19,754 nt of DNA from CAYGAM01 sp964347915 (lineage in GTDB: Archaea; Thermoproteota; Nitrososphaeria; Nitrososphaerales; Nitrosopumilaceae), in assembly GCA_964347915.1 (NCBI GenBank), contig CAYGAM010000038.1, positions 1 to 19,754 on the forward strand, read 5' to 3'. Under the pieces are notes generated by a model. That model searched no databases, was not told where the DNA came from, and saw only the letters and a list, made by a program, of their open reading frames with translations. The translations under genes were made by a program, and so were the position numbers. How positions within the stretch are numbered: position 1 is the stretch's first letter; each line of letters begins with the position of its first letter. Positions 16,232 through 19,754 of this stretch are shown here, one piece after another.

Positions 16232-16311
16232 CCGTAATTATAGAAATTTTATTGCAGAAATTATCAAGTTGAATGTTTAACAATGATGTTAAACATTAGT
16301 ACAAATTACGG
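16232..16311. promoter_or_regulatory. Nested inverted repeats in the divergent amoC/amoB control region
   Basis: AATGTTTAAC (16272-16281) and GTTAAACATT (16288-16297) are exact reverse complements separated by 6 nt. CCGTAATT (16232-16239) and AATTACGG (16304-16311) form an outer inverted pair around it. The inner palindrome ends 33 bp before the amoB TATA box and about 120 bp upstream of the amoC box. This is suited to a dimeric DNA-binding regulator acting on both genes. Confidence 0.7.
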
Positions 16312-16330
16312 CTGGCGCACCAATAATGGC

Positions 16331-16340
16331 AAAATATATA
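16331..16340 (+). promoter_or_regulatory. TATA box of amoB
   Basis: AAAATATATA is centred about 41 nt before the ATG at 16377, leaving a leader of about 14 nt. That leader contains an AAGGG purine tract 6 nt before the start codon. Confidence 0.65.
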
Positions 16341-16376
16341 ACGTTCCAACTCTTCAGACTTGATCAAGGGATAACT

Positions 16377-16946
16377 ATGGTTGATAAACGACTGATCGTA
16401 TTCGGGCTCGGTGCAGTACTAGCCCTAGGTACAGTAGGATTCAACTGGGTCGAAGCCATTTTACCATCTGCAGAAGCACACGGCGTTCAAGCACAGCTCC
16501 AAAGCCGCTTTATCCGAATAGAGAATGAGGAGTTTAACGCTTCGGCGTTGCAAACCGGCGAGCAGCTGTGTCTTAATGGCAACCTCGTCAGTCTTGTACA
16601 ACGAGACTTGAGAGGATGGATATCCATATTCTCAGAATCTACAAATGCAGGCAATAGATGGGAGATCCAAGAACGTGATCCGCCAGGAAATGTCTTTGAT
16701 ATTGAAGGCAATACTGTTGTACCATACAGAATATGCGCAATGGCTCTAGAACCAGGTGTATACCATGTCCATACGCAGCTCAACGTAGCAAACGTAGGGC
16801 CAGGACTTGGCACAGGACAGACAGTGGTAGTAGACGGCGAATACATACTCAAGGAGATTCCGTATGCAAACATTGCATACCAGTCCATAATAATTGGAGT
16901 AGGGTATGTCATCACATTTGCAACTAGGCCTTGGCAGGTAATCTAA
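16377..16946 (+). CDS. amoB: Ammonia monooxygenase subunit B
   Basis: The product has 189 aa, the short archaeal form of AmoB, whose cupredoxin-like domain is extracytoplasmic. The start Met-Val-Asp-Lys-Arg is the family's. An N-terminal hydrophobic segment ends at Ala-Glu-Ala-His-Gly, placing a His at the mature N-terminus, and His-Val-His-Thr-Gln occurs near residue 133. These His residues match the copper ligands of the related particulate methane monooxygenase subunit B. A C-terminal hydrophobic segment (about 162-185) anchors the protein and ends in Arg-Pro-Trp-Gln-Val-Ile. An upstream in-frame ATG at 16326 is rejected because it precedes the TATA box. It is divergent from amoC. A T-rich tract follows the stop. 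Confidence 0.98.
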   Translation: MVDKRLIVFGLGAVLALGTVGFNWVEAILPSAEAHGVQAQLQSRFIRIENEEFNASALQTGEQLCLNGNLVSLVQRDLRGWISIFSESTNAGNRWEIQERDPPGNVFDIEGNTVVPYRICAMALEPGVYHVHTQLNVANVGPGLGTGQTVVVDGEYILKEIPYANIAYQSIIIGVGYVITFATRPWQVI

Positions 16947-16954
16947 CCCCCCCA

Positions 16955-16978
16955 CATTTTCCTTTTATCTTTTAAATT
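16955..16978 (+). terminator. T-rich terminator of amoB
   Basis: Just after the stop the plus strand contains ATTTTCCTTTTATCTTTTAA, matching the U-rich tracts after the other amo genes. Confidence 0.55.
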
Positions 16979-17446
16979 ATGCCCAGGACTGCGCAGTTTG
17001 CGCCTGGTCGTCATATCCGGCATCGCCGTTTCAGCCGCCGCTAAAACAGGCAGGATTCATGGCGCGCAGCGCGGCTGCATTGTGCGTGCGCGCATGATGC
17101 AAAACAGCAGGCTTGGCATGCTGCAATGCCAAATGCAGGCTGCTCCAGTGCGGCGGCGCGCATGAGCATGACTGAGCATCATTCCTGCGCGTGCAATAAT
17201 CAGGCTTGCGCCAATAGCAATGCAGAAGATGCCGTGTCCTGGCATGCCGTGCACTCAAGGCCGGAATGCCGCCCTGCCGGCAAGCCGCAGATGCTCAAGG
17301 GCATGGTCAAGACGCAGCTTTGAGCCAAGCACTGGCGCGGACAGAACACAAAGCACCAAGTACGGCTCCATGACCGCGCTTCATAAAGAGAGGCGTATTC
17401 GGACATGCAGTCCGGCGCCGGTCCTTGCGCGGGCGCCGGCGGATCA
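16979..17446. other. GC-rich spacer after amoB
   Basis: No supported gene. Near its end, CCGGCGCC (17412-17419) and GGCGCCGG (17432-17439) form a perfect 8-bp-arm inverted repeat just upstream of the next promoter. The rest shows no recognisable signal. Confidence 0.5.
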
Positions 17447-17455
17447 TTTTTTACT
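17447..17455 (+). promoter_or_regulatory. Weak TATA-like box of the 104-aa protein gene
   Basis: TTTTTTACT is centred about 26 nt before the ATG at 17477. Confidence 0.4.
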
Positions 17456-17476
17456 CTTGCGTGCGGCACCACAATC

Positions 17477-17791
17477 ATGATAAGCTTTGAGATAAAGAAA
17501 ATAGACATCTTTCAGAGCTATTTTTTTGGCAAGACGGTTCGCGATGACCAGGAATACTCGATCAATATTCAGGTTCAGCGGAGGGGCAAGGCCCTCAAGC
17601 TGCCGTTTGGGATCATACCGGCAAAATCAAGAGTGGTAGTCAGGCTGACCGGCCCAGGCGACATAGTCGTAGAGGACTATCTGCCGTACCTGGGCGAGTC
17701 AGAGTGGGTGGAGATAGATTCAGACGAGATAACATATTTTCTGGCAGACAATCAGGATGCATTTGACACGCTTGAAGTAGACGACTATTGA
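17477..17791 (+). CDS. Conserved-looking hypothetical protein, 104 aa
   Basis: I do not recognise a family. The protein is soluble, has no cysteine, and shows alternating hydrophobic and charged residues suggesting a small beta-rich domain (Tyr-Ser-Ile-Asn-Ile-Gln-Val-Gln, Ser-Arg-Val-Val-Val-Arg-Leu, Asp-Ile-Val-Val-Glu-Asp-Tyr). It has a strongly acidic C-terminal third ending Glu-Val-Asp-Asp-Tyr. Codon and amino-acid use are like the core genes and unlike the spacer frames, which is why I accept it. The ATG at 17477 is preferred to in-frame starts upstream, because the added residues would be Gly/Ala/Cys-rich spacer sequence and the TATA-like box sits 26 nt before 17477. A role linked to AMO is only suggested by position. 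Confidence 0.75.
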   Translation: MISFEIKKIDIFQSYFFGKTVRDDQEYSINIQVQRRGKALKLPFGIIPAKSRVVVRLTGPGDIVVEDYLPYLGESEWVEIDSDEITYFLADNQDAFDTLEVDDY

Positions 17792-17906
17792 GAATGCGCA
17801 TCGCAGGATATTTGGATCATGCCAGGCTCTCTGAATTTATCCATGCGCGCGCCGTCCAGCCTGCGGCCATAATTGCAGCAGCAATGAATGTATGTATGGT
17901 ATGCAT

Positions 17907-17916
17907 GTACATATGG
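17907..17916 (+). promoter_or_regulatory. TATA-like box of the frameshifted small gene
   Basis: GTACATATGG is centred 29 nt before the ATG at 17940. Confidence 0.4.
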
Positions 17917-17939
17917 CCATGGTCACACAACGAACCGCG

Positions 17940-18127
17940 ATGGAAATCAAGACTGAATCGCCGGACAAGATCAGAGACATTCAGTACGACATCATATCCA
18001 GCCTCCGAGGAAGGGTCTTAGGACCCGCGTAAGCTATAACGACATTACTGCATACAGGCTCAAGCACTCGGACTTTGAAAAAATAACTGACGACATTTTC
18101 CAGGCAAAAATGGCAGGAAAAAAATAA
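17940..18127 (+). pseudogene. Small gene of about 62 codons interrupted by a -1 frameshift
   Basis: From the ATG at 17940 the frame reads Met-Glu-Ile-Lys-Thr-Glu-Ser-Pro-Asp-Lys-Ile-Arg-Asp-Ile-Gln-Tyr-Asp-Ile-Ile-Ser-Ser-Leu-Arg and stops at TAA 18030-18032. The frame one base back then continues with equally protein-like sequence (Val-Ser-Tyr-Asn-Asp-Ile-Thr-Ala-Tyr-Arg-Leu-Lys, then Phe-Glu-Lys-Ile-Thr-Asp-Asp-Ile-Phe) to TAA at 18125-18127. One missing base near 18008-18012 would restore a single basic, helical protein of about 62 aa. A hairpin GGGTC-TTAG-GACCC (18013-18026) lies at the junction. A sequencing error, real decay or programmed frameshifting are all possible. I do not recognise the family. 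Confidence 0.6.
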
Positions 18128-18201
18128 CCCCTTCCTTTTTTCCGGGGCTGAGCTTGAGCAAATGCTGGATTGGCAGCTTGGACAAAGTTCAATCGAAAGG
18201 G

Positions 18202-18210
18202 CTTTAAAGG
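18202..18210 (+). promoter_or_regulatory. TATA-like box of the 173-aa anchored protein gene
   Basis: CTTTAAAGG is centred 26 nt before the ATG at 18232. Confidence 0.55.
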
Positions 18211-18231
18211 AAATTGCAAGATCTACACAAT

Positions 18232-18753
18232 ATGTTCTGGCCTGGAATGGGTGATCCTGCAAAGCGCAAAAAGACGCTAAAGTTTCTCATGTATACGGGC
18301 ATCATTGCCATAGCGGTCGGAGTAGGCAGTTCGCTCATCCAAAGCCAGCTTGACGCAGACAATCCGCTCAAAGTATGCATTGACAACAGGGACACTCCGT
18401 ACAGAGTGTCAGCCAGCCTGGAGCTTATTGTAGACGGCGCCAGAGCCGACATTCCGGCAAACATTGGATTTGATCAGGGCTGCCAGCGCACCATGTACAC
18501 ATTAACGGATGACGGCACCATATATGCAGAATGGGAAGAGCCGTATCCGTTTGAAATAGGACACTTTTTGTGGATGTGGCAGTTCCCATTGCGCGATATG
18601 GATGAAAGCCAGTCCAGAGTAATGGTAAACGGCGAGCTCTCGCCCGACTTTATCAGGGCGCCGCTTACGGATGGCGCCACATACAGGGCAGAGTTTACGT
18701 CAAAAGAGTATGACGCTTCGCAAGATACTGACTTTTTGCCGCCGGAAACATAA
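18232..18753 (+). CDS. Membrane-anchored extracytoplasmic protein of unknown function
   Basis: The product has 173 aa. A short basic N-terminus (Lys-Arg-Lys-Lys at 11-14) precedes one transmembrane segment at about 18-37, so the rest is probably outside the cell. Cys49 and Cys84 are the only cysteines after the anchor and could form a disulfide. The stretch Asp-Ile-Pro-Ala-Asn-Ile-Gly ... Cys ... Asp-Asp-Gly-Thr-Ile-Tyr-Ala-Glu-Trp ... Ile-Gly-His-Phe-Leu-Trp-Met-Trp resembles a domain common in archaeal secreted proteins that reads Ile-Pro-Ala-Asn-Ile-Gly ... His-Thr-His-Asp ... Gly-Thr-Ile-His. Here the His-Thr-His is replaced by Tyr-Thr-Leu, so a metal site there would be lost. That match is from memory and moderate. 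The TATA-like box 26 nt upstream favours ATG 18232 over TTG 18214. Confidence 0.75.
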   Translation: MFWPGMGDPAKRKKTLKFLMYTGIIAIAVGVGSSLIQSQLDADNPLKVCIDNRDTPYRVSASLELIVDGARADIPANIGFDQGCQRTMYTLTDDGTIYAEWEEPYPFEIGHFLWMWQFPLRDMDESQSRVMVNGELSPDFIRAPLTDGATYRAEFTSKEYDASQDTDFLPPET

Positions 18754-18982
18754 CCGCGCCACAGATTTCCAAGAAGGGCGGCAATGATGCAGGAGAGGAT
18801 CTTGAGTGAACGGCCGCTGGAAAGCGGTTCCCTTGCAAGACTCAGGCAGAGGCAGCTGCATGACGCATGCCGATGCACAAGGGGCTCCTGGGAAGCGGTT
18901 CCAGCAGATCAAAACGGTTTCCTGCCAGGCATTGCATAGTCCGTGCCCAGAACAAAAGATTCGGATTCGGCAAATGGCCCCC
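18754..18982. other. Spacer after the 173-aa protein gene
   Basis: A 51-codon frame from ATG 18784 exists but has no TATA-like box and no recognisable motif, so I do not call it. Confidence 0.4.
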
Positions 18983-19076
18983 AAGTCCAGACCCGCAGCA
19001 TTTCGACCAATATTCAGGCACGGCAGCGTTGCACAGACTCAGATGCCAGGCACCAATTAAATCTGGACCTGGTCTC
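18983..19076 (-). ncRNA. 94-nt conserved non-coding element, copy 2 (RNA gene or MITE-like)
   Basis: Read on the minus strand this aligns gap-free to 11605-11698 (69 of 94 identical). The ends GAGACCAG (19076-19069) and CTGGACTT (18990-18983) still pair, with one G-U wobble, one mismatch and one T-A to C-G compensatory change relative to copy 1. The conserved core includes CAGGTCCAGATTT, GTGCCT and GCATCTG. A TATA-like AGCAATAATTGG on the minus strand lies about 20-30 nt upstream. Confidence 0.55.
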
Positions 19077-19088
19077 AGTAGTTCAGCT

Positions 19089-19118
19089 TTTGCCAATTAT
19101 TGCTCAATTATTGGCAAA
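19089..19118. repeat. AT-rich inverted repeat
   Basis: TTTGCCAAT (19089-19097) and ATTGGCAAA (19110-19118) are exact reverse complements around 12 nt. AATTATTG is also directly repeated inside. It lies 13 bp upstream of copy 2 of the 94-nt element in the minus direction and could be an operator or promoter part. Confidence 0.75.
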
Positions 19119-19258
19119 TCTTGTCCGCAATTTGAGCTGCCGGCCAATATTTTTCGATTGATGTTTATTGACAAAGCATACCTGCCCTCCTTGTTGATCC
19201 AAAATGAAGGGCAGATACGCAAACACGAATCGGCTTGAGAGTTTTTAAACTGTTCCAA

Positions 19259-19754
19259 ATGGCATTATCCGTCATTGACCTGCCCTTTTCTGGCAGCAGC
19301 AACACGCAGTACAGACTCAAAGAAGCGGCCGCCATGATTTCTGCAATGTGCGAGAAGAAACGCTACTTCCGGAGCGCGTCTGCGCACCTTTAAGACAAAA
19401 TAAAATGTCCCAAAGCCGACTGGCTGCTGCGGATAATCAGAAAGATCGGCCCGGACAACATGTCGTCCCGATGCGACAGTATGCTTTACAGCACGGTAAA
19501 GTCAGCATTGAGGACAGCAAACATCCATTCCATTGCATCAGTCGTAATTGCAATAGACAAGCATTTGATTCCGCGGTGCGACAAGCCTGCCGACATCAGT
19601 AGATGAAAATGTACTTTTCGGGACAGTTGGCTTTGAAGTGATGATATACCCGGTGTCCAAAAGATCTATAAGTGGCAGTATTCCTGCTTGTCTTAATGAG
19701 GCCCAAAAAAGGCTTGCAGGACCACGATATGTATCCCGGCAGCCGCGCATTTGA
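19259..19754 (+). pseudogene. Degenerate DDE-type transposase
   Basis: Conceptual translation from ATG 19259 reads Met-Ala-Leu-Ser-Val-Ile-Asp-Leu, meets an in-frame TAA at 19391-19393, then continues in the same frame with Asp-Trp-Leu-Leu-Arg-Ile-Ile, Ser-Arg-Cys-Asp-Ser-Met-Leu-Tyr-Ser-Thr-Val-Lys-Ser-Ala and Val-Ile-Ala-Ile-Asp-Lys-His-Leu-Ile-Pro-Arg-Cys-Asp-Lys-Pro, before a TGA near 19600. A different frame then gives Gly-Thr-Val-Gly-Phe-Glu-Val-Met-Ile-Tyr-Pro to a TGA at the window end. The Ala-Ile-Asp-x-His-x-Ile-Pro-Arg-x-Asp-Lys block followed by Gly-Thr-x-x-Phe-Glu is what archaeal IS transposases of the DDE class show around the first catalytic Asp. At least one stop and one frameshift mean it is inactive. 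No terminal inverted repeats were identified, and the element may extend past the window. Confidence 0.55.

Noticed and set aside
16326..16376. Earlier in-frame ATG for amoB
   Set aside because: It lies upstream of the TATA box, and the ATG at 16377 gives the standard archaeal AmoB N-terminus.
17788..18021. 77-codon plus frame overlapping the end of the 104-aa gene
   Set aside because: It overlaps the better supported frameshifted gene at 17940 in another frame. Its sequence has no motif and no promoter at the proper distance.
18784..18939. 51-codon frame after the 173-aa protein gene
   Set aside because: No TATA-like box and no family resemblance. The second half is Cys/Arg/Trp-rich like spacer frames.

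Overview
The window is a chromosomal piece of an ammonia-oxidising archaeon (Nitrososphaerota, formerly Thaumarchaeota), most likely a Nitrosopumilales / group I.1a relative. All three classical ammonia monooxygenase subunits plus AmoX are present in the order amoA-amoX-amoC-amoB, together with archaeal information-processing genes: Trm1, an FtsJ/RlmE-type methyltransferase, a TFE-beta (RPC34/39-like) transcription factor and ribosomal protein S30e. The long GC-rich spacers and a giant Ig/propeller surface protein would fit a host-associated (Cenarchaeum-like) lineage, but that is inference.

Layout. Positions 1-4904 (minus strand) hold the first 1634 residues of a secreted repeat protein that runs off the left edge. 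It has a signal peptide, two blocks of seven LVIVD-type repeats (each block probably one 7-bladed propeller), an SbsA-like Ig domain after each block, a cadherin-like domain and at least four DUF5011-like Ig repeats. Positions 5416-8943 hold trm1 (plus), then on the minus strand an FtsJ-type methyltransferase translationally coupled to a TFE-beta with a very long Lys/Ala/Pro-rich N-terminal tail, and a 67-residue membrane protein. Positions 9461-11544 (plus) hold a large radical SAM protein and S30e. Positions 11938-16946 are the amo cluster: amoA, amoX and amoC on minus and amoB divergent on plus, with each gene carrying its own TATA box and with 1.5 kb and 1.1 kb GC-rich spacers between them. 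Positions 17477-18753 hold three small lineage-type genes, one of them frameshifted. The right edge holds a decayed DDE transposase.

Two structural themes recur. First, most genes have a TATA-like box whose centre lies about 26-31 nt from the start codon, which implies largely leaderless mRNAs; this decided several start codons, including two TTG starts. Second, the spacers are not empty. The strongest unexplained signal is a pair of 94-nt elements (11605-11698 plus, 18983-19076 minus) that align without gaps at 69 of 94 positions and keep complementary ends, so they are either a small structured RNA family or a MITE-like element. The divergent amoC/amoB promoter region also carries a perfect 10-bp-arm palindrome nested inside a second inverted repeat, a candidate regulator site for AMO expression.
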